The notes under the pieces were generated by a model. It made no database searches. It had not been told where the DNA came from and saw only the letters and a program-made list of their open reading frames with translations. 47,582 nt of DNA from an uncultured Lachnospiraceae bacterium (GTDB lineage Bacteria > Bacillota > Clostridia > Lachnospirales > Lachnospiraceae). The stretch covers positions 1 through 47,582 of the forward strand of contig CACWKX010000022.1 in assembly GCA_902761585.1 (NCBI GenBank). Reading direction: 5' to 3'. Positions 23,800-32,517 of this stretch are shown here, one piece after another (positions within the stretch are counted from its first letter, which is position 1; the number at the start of each line of letters is the position of its first letter). The position numbers and the translations under genes were made by a program.

Positions 23800-25467
23800 A
23801 TGCAGAGCGAAGACAATCCAATCTACAGAGATGTACCGATTCCGGACAGGAACCGCGAAAGTCTTCGCCAGCGGTATCCTGAGGGTGACAGCGGGAGACA
23901 GATCCGGCCTGTGCGTGAACACGCAGCACAGAGCAGTAGACAGATCTGGGGAGGAAAAGACGAGGAACTGCGGCGCATGATCCTGGCAGACAGAGCGCCG
24001 GAGTTGCAGCGCAGGCTCCAGGAACACGGAAAACAGGAGCGGTCGTACCTGGAGACAGTGAATGTCTGCCGCAGGCGGATGCGTGAGATACTGAGTCCGG
24101 ACAGGAAGGAATCAGCGGAGGATGGATTCCAGGTCCTGAAAAGCATGGGGGACACAGACTCTGGCTGGAACGGGGAGTCGGTTTTCGACCCGGACAGCAT
24201 CCGGACAGCTCTGCAATACTATGTCATCACGGCGGATCTTCCAAGATCATATGTTGCAGAGGTTTTTGAGAAGGAAATCGCGGAGGATGAGCGGATCCTT
24301 GCGCTGATGCTGTACCAGGAAGCGGAAACAGACCAGCTCTATGAGTCCATATCCGAATTTGGCAGATACAGGGGGAGCAAGTCGGCGTTTTTCCGGGCAC
24401 ACGAGGAGGATATGAAGGCGGTACTCGTGCGCGTCTACCGCACCTGGGCGGATATGTACCAGTCAGAACATGGACGTGCACTCGCGGACGAGCTGGCCGG
24501 GAAGAGTGATACGAGACCCTGGCTGCTGAGCCGGGTCAGATCCGGGGAAAATGTGGCGGCGGACCGGAAAAAGGACCGCATCTTTCTTGTGGATCCGCTT
24601 CTGGTCTACTGGTGCCGGCGGGGAAACTGGACCATCACGCAGTATTTCCCGAGGCTGTTCGGGAGCAGACTTCTTCAGAAAACACTGGGGGAGGTCTGCA
24701 GAGAAACGGAGCGGCAGATGAGAGCGGCAGTCAGGTATCGGAACCTGAAACCGGGGACGCTGGATGAGAAACTGAGGAAGCTGGTGGAACGGACGGTTCA
24801 GGAGTATCTCAGAGATCGGACGGAGGAGCAGGCGAAGGCTGCCCGGCAGGAGATCCGGCTCGATCTGGGGAAGCTCAGCGCAATCCGCTCTGATGCAGAT
24901 TATACGAGAGATCAGCTTCTTGATGGCATCGAGGATGAAACAGATTTGGCCGCAGCCTTTCCGTCTCCCCGGCCCCAACAGGCCGAATCTGTACAGACAC
25001 CCGCCCGGCAGCCCGGGTCCGCTGACGCGGTGCCGGCGCAGGCCTCTCAGGCGCATCAGCCCGCTGGCAACACGGCCGGTTCAGCACAGACATCCGCCCG
25101 GCAGCCTGGCTCCGCTGACGGAGTGCCGGCGCAGGCCTCTCAGGCGCATCAGCCCGCTGACAACACGGCTGATGAAGCCACCCGGCCATCCGAGCCTGTC
25201 GTTGTAGCACCGCAGCAGTGCCGCGTGCCAGAGCAGGCAGCCTTCGGTCTCTCTGCAGAGGAGACTGACATTCTGCACATTCTCCTTGCAGGAGAGAATC
25301 CTGCATCGTATATCAGAGCGCATCATCTGTATCCGGCAGTCGTCGCAGATTCCATCAATGAAAAACTGTTTGAAGAAATCGGAGACTCGGCTGTGATGGA
25401 GGAGGACGGAACGCTCTCACTGATCGAGGACTATCTCGATGATCTCAGGTTCCTTCTGCCGCAATAA
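23800..25467 (+). CDS. TerB-C-like domain protein of unknown function
   Basis: A 555-residue soluble, highly charged protein. Its C-terminal third resembles the TerB-C domain found with tellurite-resistance-type TerB proteins: RLDLGKLSAIRSDADYTRDQLL, then after an insertion LSAEETDILHILLAG and a DSINEKLFEEIGDSAVMEEDG segment. Upstream, about residues 140-300 are helical with conserved-looking aromatics (FLVDPLLVYWCRRGNW) that may be a TerB-N-like region. A Pro/Ala/Gln-rich insertion splits the C-terminal domain and carries a 31-residue tandem repeat. It follows GGGAGG at 23783. No other ter genes are near, so the role is unknown. Confidence 0.5.
   Translation: MQSEDNPIYRDVPIPDRNRESLRQRYPEGDSGRQIRPVREHAAQSSRQIWGGKDEELRRMILADRAPELQRRLQEHGKQERSYLETVNVCRRRMREILSPDRKESAEDGFQVLKSMGDTDSGWNGESVFDPDSIRTALQYYVITADLPRSYVAEVFEKEIAEDERILALMLYQEAETDQLYESISEFGRYRGSKSAFFRAHEEDMKAVLVRVYRTWADMYQSEHGRALADELAGKSDTRPWLLSRVRSGENVAADRKKDRIFLVDPLLVYWCRRGNWTITQYFPRLFGSRLLQKTLGEVCRETERQMRAAVRYRNLKPGTLDEKLRKLVERTVQEYLRDRTEEQAKAARQEIRLDLGKLSAIRSDADYTRDQLLDGIEDETDLAAAFPSPRPQQAESVQTPARQPGSADAVPAQASQAHQPAGNTAGSAQTSARQPGSADGVPAQASQAHQPADNTADEATRPSEPVVVAPQQCRVPEQAAFGLSAEETDILHILLAGENPASYIRAHHLYPAVVADSINEKLFEEIGDSAVMEEDGTLSLIEDYLDDLRFLLPQ
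24994..25179 (+). repeat. 93-bp tandem repeat inside the TerB-C-like gene
   Basis: Two adjacent copies (24994-25086, 25087-25179) encode near-identical 31-residue units containing ARQPGSAD and VPAQASQAHQPA. Only a few bases differ, so the duplication is fairly recent and in frame. Confidence 0.9.
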
Positions 25468-25472
25468 AAGCA

Positions 25473-25501
25473 TTGACAGAAGGGAGCGGCAGGCTTATGA
25501 T
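25473..25501 (+). promoter_or_regulatory. promoter of the MarR-ABC operon
   Basis: A perfect TTGACA (25473-25478) and TATGAT (25496-25501) with a 17-base spacer. Confidence 0.75.
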
Positions 25502-25509
25502 ACATATCA

Positions 25510-25542
25510 CCGTTAATATTTAACATAGATAATAATTAACGG
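25510..25542. promoter_or_regulatory. inverted-repeat operator, probable MarR autoregulation site
   Basis: CCGTTAAT (25510-25517) and ATTAACGG (25535-25542) are perfect inverted arms over an AT-rich centre, starting 9 bases after the -10 box. The position fits repression of the operon by its own first product. Confidence 0.6.
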
Positions 25543-25579
25543 AGATAATAATTATTCAAACATGCAAAGGAGAATCGAT

Positions 25580-26056
25580 TTGAATCAGCTGGAAGAAGAA
25601 CTGCTGCGGACGCTGCACCAGTTCCCGAGGCTGCGCTCAGAGTTCAGCCTCCCCGGAATCAGCAGAGGAAAACTGATGCTGATGAGTGCCGCGTGGGAGA
25701 TCAGCCAGGGAGACGCTTCACGCGGAGTTCGGGTGAGCGATCTGGTCGCCAGGCTGGGGATCCCGGCATCGGGCGTCTCAAGGCTTTTGAAGGGCCTCGA
25801 GGAGGACGGCATCCTGAAGCGCAGTCTCGACCCGAAGGACCGGAGAACCACCCTTGTGACATTTACGGAGGAAGGGCTGGATATAATGCAGAAGTGTACC
25901 GTCATGTTCGGGGACATGCTGGACAGCATCATCACCGGGATGGGAGAGGAGAAGGTGAAGACACTCTGCAGCCTGCTGGATGAGCTGTACCGTCTGTCGG
26001 ACAGCGTGATTCGTGCACAGGAGAAGAAAGGCTTTCTGAAGAGGGAAACGGAATGA
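25580..26056 (+). CDS. MarR-family transcriptional regulator
   Basis: A 158-residue winged-helix regulator with helix-turn-helix VSDLVARLGIPASGVSRLLKGLEEDG and wing LDPKDRRTTLVTFTEEG. I prefer TTG 25580 because AAAGGAG (25566-25572) is ideally spaced; ATG 25562 precedes that site and has none of its own. It overlaps the following transporter gene by 4 bases (ATGA), the common MarR-ABC-ABC arrangement in which the regulator responds to an exported compound. The inducer is unknown. Confidence 0.9.
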   Translation: MNQLEEELLRTLHQFPRLRSEFSLPGISRGKLMLMSAAWEISQGDASRGVRVSDLVARLGIPASGVSRLLKGLEEDGILKRSLDPKDRRTTLVTFTEEGLDIMQKCTVMFGDMLDSIITGMGEEKVKTLCSLLDELYRLSDSVIRAQEKKGFLKRETE

Positions 26057-28401
26057 GATACATATTTGAAAATCTGAAGCAGTACTGGCGTTCTGTACTG
26101 CTGCTCGCTGTGCTTTTGGTTGTCCAGGGCTTCTGCGAGATGTCCATGCCGCAGTACACGCAGAACATCATCGATGTGGGCATTCAGAACAAAGGACTTG
26201 AGCACATCACACCGTCCAGCATCACGGCAGGAGAGTTTGAGGCGGCGCAGATCTTCATGGACGATGCGCAGAAACGGGTATGGACGGGTGCCTATGAGAA
26301 AGACGGGGATCACTATTCCCTTCAGAACCTCAGTAGAGAGAAGCTGAAGGAGCTGGATGGAGACCTCCTGACACCGCTGGTGATGGCTTACCAGCTCGGG
26401 CATATGTCGGAGGAATCGTTCCGCACGATGATGAAGACCCAGGCAGAGAACGCTCTTCAGTCACAGAAGCTGAAGGGCGCGCTTCTGGATGCTGCAAAGA
26501 AGCAGGCAGACCGTCTGGATTCAATGTCAGCGAAGGAGATCGCCGATGCATATGGCCTGGATATCACCACCTTCGAGGCAGAGGATGAAAAGGGAAATAC
26601 ATCTACATATGTCGATGTAAGACCGGCAATTCAGAAGATGATTGACAGCGGCCGGATGAGCGAAGACAGCCTCAGCCAGATGAAGAAGCAGATCACGGAC
26701 ACCATCAGTCAGACGGGCTCCCAGACCATGCGCGCGATGGCGATCCGGTATGCCGCGGAGGCGGACAAGGCAGCCGGGATCGATATCGACAAGATACAAA
26801 GGCAGTATCTGTGGCTCAGCGGCGGACGGATGATTCTGATGGCACTCCTGATGGGAGCGGCCGCCGTGGCTGTATCATTTGTCGCGTCCAGGGTTGGCGC
26901 TGGCGTCGGAAGAGACCTTCGCCTGAAGGTTTTCGGGAATGTCATCGGGTACTCGAACGCAGAGATGGATCATTTTCAGACCTCCTCCCTGATCACCAGG
27001 GCGACCAATGATGTCCAGCAGGTCCAGATGGTCACAACGATGATGCTCCGGATGGTGCTCTATGCGCCGGTGCTGGCAGTCTGGGGAATCGTGAAGGTCT
27101 ATCAGTCCCACGCCAACATGAGCTGGGTGATTCTGCTGGGGATCGCAGTGATTGTGGGCATCATCCTCACGCTTGTCGTGCTGGCGATGCCGAAGTTCAA
27201 GAGCATGCAGAAGCTGGTGGACCGGCTGAATCTGGTTTCCAGAGAGATCCTGACCGGACTGATGGTGGTCCGGGCATTCGGAAGGGAGAAGACAGAGGAG
27301 GAGCGTTTTGACGACGCCAACACCGATCTGATGCGCACACAGCTCTTCACGAACCGCGTCATGACCTTCATGATGCCGTCGATGATGTTCGTCATGAGCG
27401 GACTCGGCGTTCTGATCACCTGGGTGGCTGCGCACCGCGTCGATGCCGGGACGCTGCAGGTTGGTGCCATGACCTCCTTCATCACCTACGCGATGATCAT
27501 CATCTCCTCGTTCATGATTCTGACTGCGATGTCGATCATTCTGCCGCGTGCAGGCGTCGCGGCGGAGCGGATCCATGAGGTGACCTCCACAAAATCCTCA
27601 ATTGAGAATCCGGAGCGTGAGGAGATCCCGCAGGAAAAGAAAGGGGTTGTGCGGTTCGATCATGTGAACTTCCGCTATCCCGGCGCGGAAATGGATGCCC
27701 TCCACGATATTACATTCACGGCAAGACCGGGCGAGACGACAGCCATCATCGGAAGCACAGGCTCCGGCAAGAGTACGCTGGTGAATCTGATTCCGAGGTT
27801 CTACGATGTCACAGCGGGCTCGATCACGGTGGACGGAGTGGATATCCGGAAACGGAATCTCCATGATCTGCGGGCGGAAATTGGGTTTGTGCCGCAGAAG
27901 GGAACCTTGTTCTCCGGGACGGTTGCCTCCAATATCCGGTTCGGAAAACCGGACGCGCCGGATGAGGCGGTCAGGCGTGCGGCTCAGATCGCACAGGCAG
28001 ACGATTTCATTATGGAGAAGGAGGATCAGTACAACAGCTTCATTTCCCAGGGCGGCGGCAATGTGTCAGGCGGCCAGAAACAGCGGCTTTCGATTGCGAG
28101 GGCGATTGCGAAGAATCCGCTGGTGCTGGTTTTCGACGACAGCTTTTCGGCGCTTGACATGAAGACAGACGCGAGGCTGCGGGCGAAGCTCTCTGAGGAG
28201 GAGAAGGACGCGACAAAGATCATTGTCGCACAGCGGGTCAGCACCATTCTGAGCGCGGACCAGATTCTGGTACTCGATGAGGGAAGGCTGGTAGGCTGCG
28301 GGACGCACACGCAGCTGCTTGATACATGCGAGGTTTACCGGCAGATCGCGGCGTCTCAGCTTTCGCAGAAGGAACTGGAGGAAACGCGCCATGCAGAATA
28401 A
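26053..28401 (+). CDS. ABC exporter subunit 1 (fused membrane and ATPase domains), degenerate catalytic site
   Basis: A 782-residue half-transporter. One membrane helix (about residues 15-37) is followed by a roughly 210-residue insertion before the remaining helices begin near residue 255, seen in some MarR-linked Firmicutes exporters. The ATPase domain has Walker A GSTGSGKST and an intact signature NVSGGQKQR. Its Walker B reads LVFDDSFSALD (Asp in place of the catalytic Glu) and its switch loop reads IIVAQRVST (Gln for His), so its own hydrolysis site is non-canonical. It pairs with the next gene, which it overlaps by 11 bases. Confidence 0.92.
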   Translation: MRYIFENLKQYWRSVLLLAVLLVVQGFCEMSMPQYTQNIIDVGIQNKGLEHITPSSITAGEFEAAQIFMDDAQKRVWTGAYEKDGDHYSLQNLSREKLKELDGDLLTPLVMAYQLGHMSEESFRTMMKTQAENALQSQKLKGALLDAAKKQADRLDSMSAKEIADAYGLDITTFEAEDEKGNTSTYVDVRPAIQKMIDSGRMSEDSLSQMKKQITDTISQTGSQTMRAMAIRYAAEADKAAGIDIDKIQRQYLWLSGGRMILMALLMGAAAVAVSFVASRVGAGVGRDLRLKVFGNVIGYSNAEMDHFQTSSLITRATNDVQQVQMVTTMMLRMVLYAPVLAVWGIVKVYQSHANMSWVILLGIAVIVGIILTLVVLAMPKFKSMQKLVDRLNLVSREILTGLMVVRAFGREKTEEERFDDANTDLMRTQLFTNRVMTFMMPSMMFVMSGLGVLITWVAAHRVDAGTLQVGAMTSFITYAMIIISSFMILTAMSIILPRAGVAAERIHEVTSTKSSIENPEREEIPQEKKGVVRFDHVNFRYPGAEMDALHDITFTARPGETTAIIGSTGSGKSTLVNLIPRFYDVTAGSITVDGVDIRKRNLHDLRAEIGFVPQKGTLFSGTVASNIRFGKPDAPDEAVRRAAQIAQADDFIMEKEDQYNSFISQGGGNVSGGQKQRLSIARAIAKNPLVLVFDDSFSALDMKTDARLRAKLSEEEKDATKIIVAQRVSTILSADQILVLDEGRLVGCGTHTQLLDTCEVYRQIAASQLSQKELEETRHAE

Positions 28402-30505
28402 ATATAGAAAGAACAAGCCCTCCGGATTCGGAAGGGGCTCTGAGGAGGAGGCAGCAAAGCGCGCAAAGGAGCAGCAGCTGGAGGAATTCCGGAAGAGGCA
28501 GCGCGCTTCAGCACCCAAGCACGGACCTGGCAGAAACCAGGTGGTTGAAAAGCCAAAGGACTTCAGGGGCTCATTCGGTAAGCTGCTGCGTTATATGGGA
28601 CGGTACAAGGCGGCTGTCTTTGCAGTCATGATCTTTGCCGCTGCCTCGACGGTGTTCAATGTATTCGGCCCGAAGATCATGGGACATGCGACAACGGAGC
28701 TGGCGCAGGGGCTGATGCGGAAGGTCCAGGGGACTGGCGGGATCGATTTCGGAAAGATCGGACGGATTCTGCTCTGGACACTCGGCCTTTATCTGGCATC
28801 AGCTGTCTTCAGTCTGGTCCAGGGCTGGATCATGACGACGGTCAGCCAGAAGGTTGCCTACCGGATGCGCCGGGAGATAGCCGAGAAGATCGACCGGATG
28901 CCGATGAAGTATTTTGAGAGCCGGCCATACGGCGATGTCCTCTCGCGAATCACAAACGATGTCGATACGCTCGGAACAGGTCTGAACCAGAGCATCACGA
29001 TGATTATCACATCCATCGCGACCCTTGTGGGCGTCGTTGTGATGATGCTCACCATATCTCCGGTGATGACCCTGATTGCGGTGGTCGTGATCCCGGTGTC
29101 CGGTGTGCTGGTTGCCTTCATCGTGAAGAAATCGCAGAAGTATTTCATGCGGCAGCAGGAATCGCTCGGCATGATCAACGGGCAGATTGAGGAGGATTTC
29201 TCCGGTCAGCTGGTCATCAAGGCCTTCAACCGGGAGAATGTCGTCCTGAGTGAATTCGGGAAGACAAACAATGATCTCTATGATTCAGCGTGGAAGTCGC
29301 AGTTCATATCCGGTGTCATGATGCCGGTCATGAATTTCATCAGCTACCTTGGGTACGCGGGGGTCGCGATCTCGGGCGGCATGCTCGCCATCCGCGGTGT
29401 GATCGGGGTCGGAGATATCCAGGCGTTCATCCAGTATGTCGGGAACATCAAACAGCCGCTGGCACAGATGGCGCAGGTGTTGAACCAGGTGCAGTCGATG
29501 ACGGCTGCGGCGGAGCGTGTGTTCGAGTTTCTGGATGAGGAGGAGGAAACCCAGCTTCCTGCTGGTCAGAATGCTGCAGAAGCACAGGAAAACGAATCCG
29601 TTGAAAATACGAGTCAGACCAGCGGGCAAGGCGCGGCGGCCGGTGGAAGAAACGATGCCGGTGCGGCGGTCCTGCCAGCCGGAAGAAATGAACGCGCGAA
29701 GCAGGCGGTCCTGCCGGCCGGAAGAAATGAGCGCGCGGAGCAGGCAGTCCTGCCGGGGAGGGTCTCAGGGAAAGTGGATTTCGACCATGTCCGGTTCGGG
29801 TACAATCCGGATCAGATCATCATCCATGATTTCACGGCCCATGTAGAGCCAGGGCAGAAGATCGCCATTGTCGGGCCGACGGGCGCCGGCAAGACGACCA
29901 TTGTCAAGCTCCTGATGCGTTTCTACGATGTCAACAGCGGTTCCATCAGCCTGGACGGCAGGGATATCCGGCGCTTTGACCGGCATGAGCTGAGGGAGCA
30001 TTTTGCCATGGTACTGCAGGATACATGGCTGTTCTCCGGAACAATTCGGGAGAACATCCGCTATGGCAGACTGAATGCGACCGACGAGGAGGTCGAAGCG
30101 GCTGCAAAGGCTGCCTACGTTGATCACTTTATCCGTACCCTTCCGGGTGGTTACGATCTGGTGCTGAATGAGGACGCGACAAATGTGTCCCAGGGACAGA
30201 AACAGCTTCTCACCATTGCGCGGGCGATGCTTGCAGACCGCAGTGTACTGATTCTGGACGAGGCGACCTCCTCCGTCGATACTCGTACAGAGCAGCTGAT
30301 TCAGAGCGCTATGGATCGTCTGATGAAGGGCAGGACAAGCTTTGTGATCGCGCACAGGCTGTCGACCATCCGCAATGCGGATCTGATCCTTGTCCTGAAT
30401 CACGGAGACATCGTCGAGCAGGGGACCCATGAAGAGCTCCTCGCAAAACAGGGATTCTATGCGGACCTCTACAACTCCCAGTTTGCGCAGGCTGCGGAGG
30501 CGTAA
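28391..30505 (+). CDS. ABC exporter subunit 2, canonical catalytic site, repeat-containing linker
   Basis: A 704-residue half-transporter. After about 65 charged, basic residues come six membrane helices, an unusual linker of about 75 residues and the ATPase domain. Walker A GPTGAGKTT, Walker B LILDEATSSVD (catalytic Glu present) and switch VIAHRLST are canonical, while the signature is NVSQGQKQL rather than SGGQ. Together with subunit 1 this gives one consensus and one degenerate ATP site, as in TM287/288-type heterodimers. The linker carries a 13-residue tandem repeat. ATG 28391 follows GGAGG. Confidence 0.92.
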   Translation: MQNKYRKNKPSGFGRGSEEEAAKRAKEQQLEEFRKRQRASAPKHGPGRNQVVEKPKDFRGSFGKLLRYMGRYKAAVFAVMIFAAASTVFNVFGPKIMGHATTELAQGLMRKVQGTGGIDFGKIGRILLWTLGLYLASAVFSLVQGWIMTTVSQKVAYRMRREIAEKIDRMPMKYFESRPYGDVLSRITNDVDTLGTGLNQSITMIITSIATLVGVVVMMLTISPVMTLIAVVVIPVSGVLVAFIVKKSQKYFMRQQESLGMINGQIEEDFSGQLVIKAFNRENVVLSEFGKTNNDLYDSAWKSQFISGVMMPVMNFISYLGYAGVAISGGMLAIRGVIGVGDIQAFIQYVGNIKQPLAQMAQVLNQVQSMTAAAERVFEFLDEEEETQLPAGQNAAEAQENESVENTSQTSGQGAAAGGRNDAGAAVLPAGRNERAKQAVLPAGRNERAEQAVLPGRVSGKVDFDHVRFGYNPDQIIIHDFTAHVEPGQKIAIVGPTGAGKTTIVKLLMRFYDVNSGSISLDGRDIRRFDRHELREHFAMVLQDTWLFSGTIRENIRYGRLNATDEEVEAAAKAAYVDHFIRTLPGGYDLVLNEDATNVSQGQKQLLTIARAMLADRSVLILDEATSSVDTRTEQLIQSAMDRLMKGRTSFVIAHRLSTIRNADLILVLNHGDIVEQGTHEELLAKQGFYADLYNSQFAQAAEA
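29666..29758 (+). repeat. 39-bp tandem repeat in the exporter linker
   Basis: Units at 29666-29704 and 29705-29743 and a partial third to 29758 encode AVLPAGRNERA(K/E)Q. The repeat is in frame and lies between the membrane and ATPase domains. Confidence 0.9.
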
Positions 30506-30567
30506 CCCGTGGATGACCTTACTCTGCCTGACTGGGAGGCAGTTTGCGCAGGCTGCGGAGGCGTAAC
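30479..30567 (+). repeat. 28-bp direct repeat of the exporter gene end, period 61
   Basis: The last codons and stop of the exporter subunit (30479-30506) recur exactly at 30540-30567. The second copy lies beyond the stop codon and is non-coding. Confidence 0.9.
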
Positions 30568-30610
30568 AGACGTGGGGCGTGCATAACCAAAACTGACAGC
30601 AGGAAAAAGA

Positions 30611-30668
30611 TGGCAGGGCGCAGGCAGGTTCCGGGTGCGGAACTTCTGCTTGACAGCCCTGCCATTTT
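30611..30668 (+). terminator. terminator of the exporter operon
   Basis: TGGCAGGGC (30611-30619) pairs with GCCCTGCCA (30656-30664), followed by TTTTC; a smaller inner stem (TTCCG/CGGAA) fills the loop. Confidence 0.65.
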
Positions 30669-30679
30669 CGTGTTACCAT
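30650..30679 (+). promoter_or_regulatory. candidate promoter of the amino-acid transporter
   Basis: TTGACA (30650-30655) and an extended -10, TGTTACCAT (hexamer 30674-30679), are 18 bases apart. It partly overlaps the preceding terminator. Confidence 0.45.
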
Positions 30680-30690
30680 CACGTCCATGA

Positions 30691-30710
30691 TACTTTAGCA
30701 TGGTAAAGTA
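30691..30710. promoter_or_regulatory. inverted repeat upstream of the amino-acid transporter
   Basis: TACTTTA (30691-30697) and TAAAGTA (30704-30710) are perfect arms around GCATGG, just after the predicted transcription start. It is operator-like; a second overlapping pairing TTACCAT/ATGGTAA (30673-30706) is also possible. Confidence 0.45.
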
Positions 30711-30824
30711 ATAAAGCGATTGCGGGATCAATCGTATGGTGTCACACATACCTGCATGCAGGTGGTACCGGGAAGGATTGACACGCAGTCAAATACATGA
30801 TGCAGGACATCAGGAGGAGTGACG

Positions 30825-31727
30825 ATGATGAAGAAAAGGGTTCTGGCAGGAGTACTGAGTGCAGCGATGGCGGTTTCGATGTCTTTCACAATGACATATG
30901 CGGGGGAGACGGAAACAGTCTCAGAAGCAGAGGCTGCTGCGAACGCAGACGGACTGGCGACAGAGGGTAAGTTTGTTGTCGGCTTTGATGCCGAGTATCC
31001 GCCGTACGGATATATGGACGACAATGGCGATTACACGGGCTTTGACCTGGAACTGGCACAGGCGGTCTGTGATCTGGAAGGCTGGGAGCTGGTCAAGACA
31101 CCGATTGACTGGGACTCCAAGGATATGGAACTCAACTCCGGTAACATCGACTGTATCTGGAACGGCTTCACGATGAATGGCCGGGAAGACTCCTATACGT
31201 TCTCTGTACCGTATGTCAATAACAGCCAGGTCATTGTGACGGCAGATGATTCCGGCATCAATTCGCTGGCCGACCTCGCTGGCAAGACGGTTGGTGTTCA
31301 GGCGGATTCTGCGGCGCTGGCATTGCTCAGCAAGGATGGGGATCAGGCAGATCTGGCGGAGACCTTCGGAGACCTCCAGCAGTTTGCGGATTACAACACA
31401 GCCTTCACAGAGCTGATGGCAGGCTCTCTCGATGCGGTCGCCATCGATATCGGGGTCGCACAGTACCAGATCAACGGTCGGGACGGATACAAGATCCTGG
31501 ATGAGTATCTGAACGCAGAACAGTATGCGGTCGGATTCAAGAAGGGGAACACCGCCCTGTGCGATACGGTCAACAAGGATCTCAAGACGCTGCTGGATAA
31601 TGGAACCTTCGACAAGATTGCGAAGAAATATGAAGGGCAGGGCGTCGACCCGACGATGCTTTGCCTCAGGGAGAGCTTTGGCGAGGCTTCCACGGAGGCT
31701 TCAACCGAGGCTGAGACCGAGGCCTGA
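30825..31727 (+). CDS. amino-acid ABC transporter substrate-binding protein
   Basis: A 300-residue periplasmic-type binding protein (SBP family 3). It has a signal peptide, the typical start of the mature domain (FVVGFDAEYPPYGYMDDNGDYTGFD), and LADLAGKTVGVQADSAA in the middle. No lipobox cysteine is seen, and it ends in a Thr/Glu/Ala repeat tail (STEASTEAETEA). AGGAGGA precedes ATG 30825; ATG 30828 is possible. It is followed by permease and ATPase genes. The specific amino acid cannot be fixed; polar amino acids or cystine are typical. Confidence 0.9.
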   Translation: MMKKRVLAGVLSAAMAVSMSFTMTYAGETETVSEAEAAANADGLATEGKFVVGFDAEYPPYGYMDDNGDYTGFDLELAQAVCDLEGWELVKTPIDWDSKDMELNSGNIDCIWNGFTMNGREDSYTFSVPYVNNSQVIVTADDSGINSLADLAGKTVGVQADSAALALLSKDGDQADLAETFGDLQQFADYNTAFTELMAGSLDAVAIDIGVAQYQINGRDGYKILDEYLNAEQYAVGFKKGNTALCDTVNKDLKTLLDNGTFDKIAKKYEGQGVDPTMLCLRESFGEASTEASTEAETEA

Positions 31728-31781
31728 AGGGAGCTCGAGAGGACTCGAACGAAGAGACTGAGGCGGAAATATGGACAGCAT

Positions 31782-31821
31782 CTGACGCAGAAAAACGGCT
31801 GAAGCCGCTTCTCTGCGTCAG
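31782..31821 (+). terminator. attenuating hairpin between binding protein and permease
   Basis: CTGACGCAGA (31782-31791) and TCTGCGTCAG (31812-31821) form a perfect 10-bp stem with an inner GGCT/AGCC pairing, followed by TTCTTGTG. It probably lets the binding protein be made in excess over the membrane parts. Confidence 0.7.
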
Positions 31822-31845
31822 TTCTTGTGTTCAGCAGGAGGATAT

Positions 31846-32499
31846 ATGAGTTTTCAGGTCATGATGATGCAGCTCGGGCAGGGGATGTTGAAGTCGATGG
31901 GAATCTTTTTCCTGACGCTTCTGTTTTCACTGCCGCTGGGGCTCCTTGTAGCGCTGTGCCGCATGAGCAAAAGCGGCATTCTCCGGACAATCATGCGCGT
32001 GTATATTTCGATTATGCGTGGAACGCCTCTGATGCTGCAGCTGCTCGCCGTTTATTTCGGACCTTATTACCTGTTCGGGGCAAAGCTGGGAAAAAACTGG
32101 AGATTCTCGGCAATTATCATCGCATTCGCGGTGAACTACGCAGCATACTTTGCAGAAATCTACCGCTCGGGAATCGGCTCCATGCCAGCCGGTCAGTACG
32201 AGGCGGCCAGACTGCTCGGGTATTCAAAGTCAGGAACCTTCCTGCGGATCATCTTTCCCCAGGTTATCAAGCGGATCCTTCCGGCGATTACGAACGAAGT
32301 GATCACTTTGATTAAGGATACGTCTCTCTCCTTCTCGCTGGCCTATGCAGAGATGTTCACCATCGCGAAGCAGATCGCCGCGAAGGAGACTTCCTTTATG
32401 CCGTTCCTCGCGGCAGCACTGTTCTACTATGTGTTCAATGCCCTTGTCGCCTTTGCGATGGAGCGCATTGAGAAAGCGATGAATTACTATTCGGCATAA
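31846..32499 (+). CDS. amino-acid ABC transporter permease
   Basis: A 217-residue membrane protein of the His/Glu/Gln permease family. The family N-terminal pattern SFQVMMMQLGQGMLKSMGIFFLTL, the RGTPLMLQLL segment and the EAA-type loop (YEAARLLGYSKSGTFLRIIFPQ) that docks on the ATPase are visible. GGAGG precedes ATG 31846. It shares an operon with its binding protein and ATPase. Confidence 0.92.
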   Translation: MSFQVMMMQLGQGMLKSMGIFFLTLLFSLPLGLLVALCRMSKSGILRTIMRVYISIMRGTPLMLQLLAVYFGPYYLFGAKLGKNWRFSAIIIAFAVNYAAYFAEIYRSGIGSMPAGQYEAARLLGYSKSGTFLRIIFPQVIKRILPAITNEVITLIKDTSLSFSLAYAEMFTIAKQIAAKETSFMPFLAAALFYYVFNALVAFAMERIEKAMNYYSA

Positions 32500-32517
32500 G
32501 GCGGAAAGGAGAAGAGC

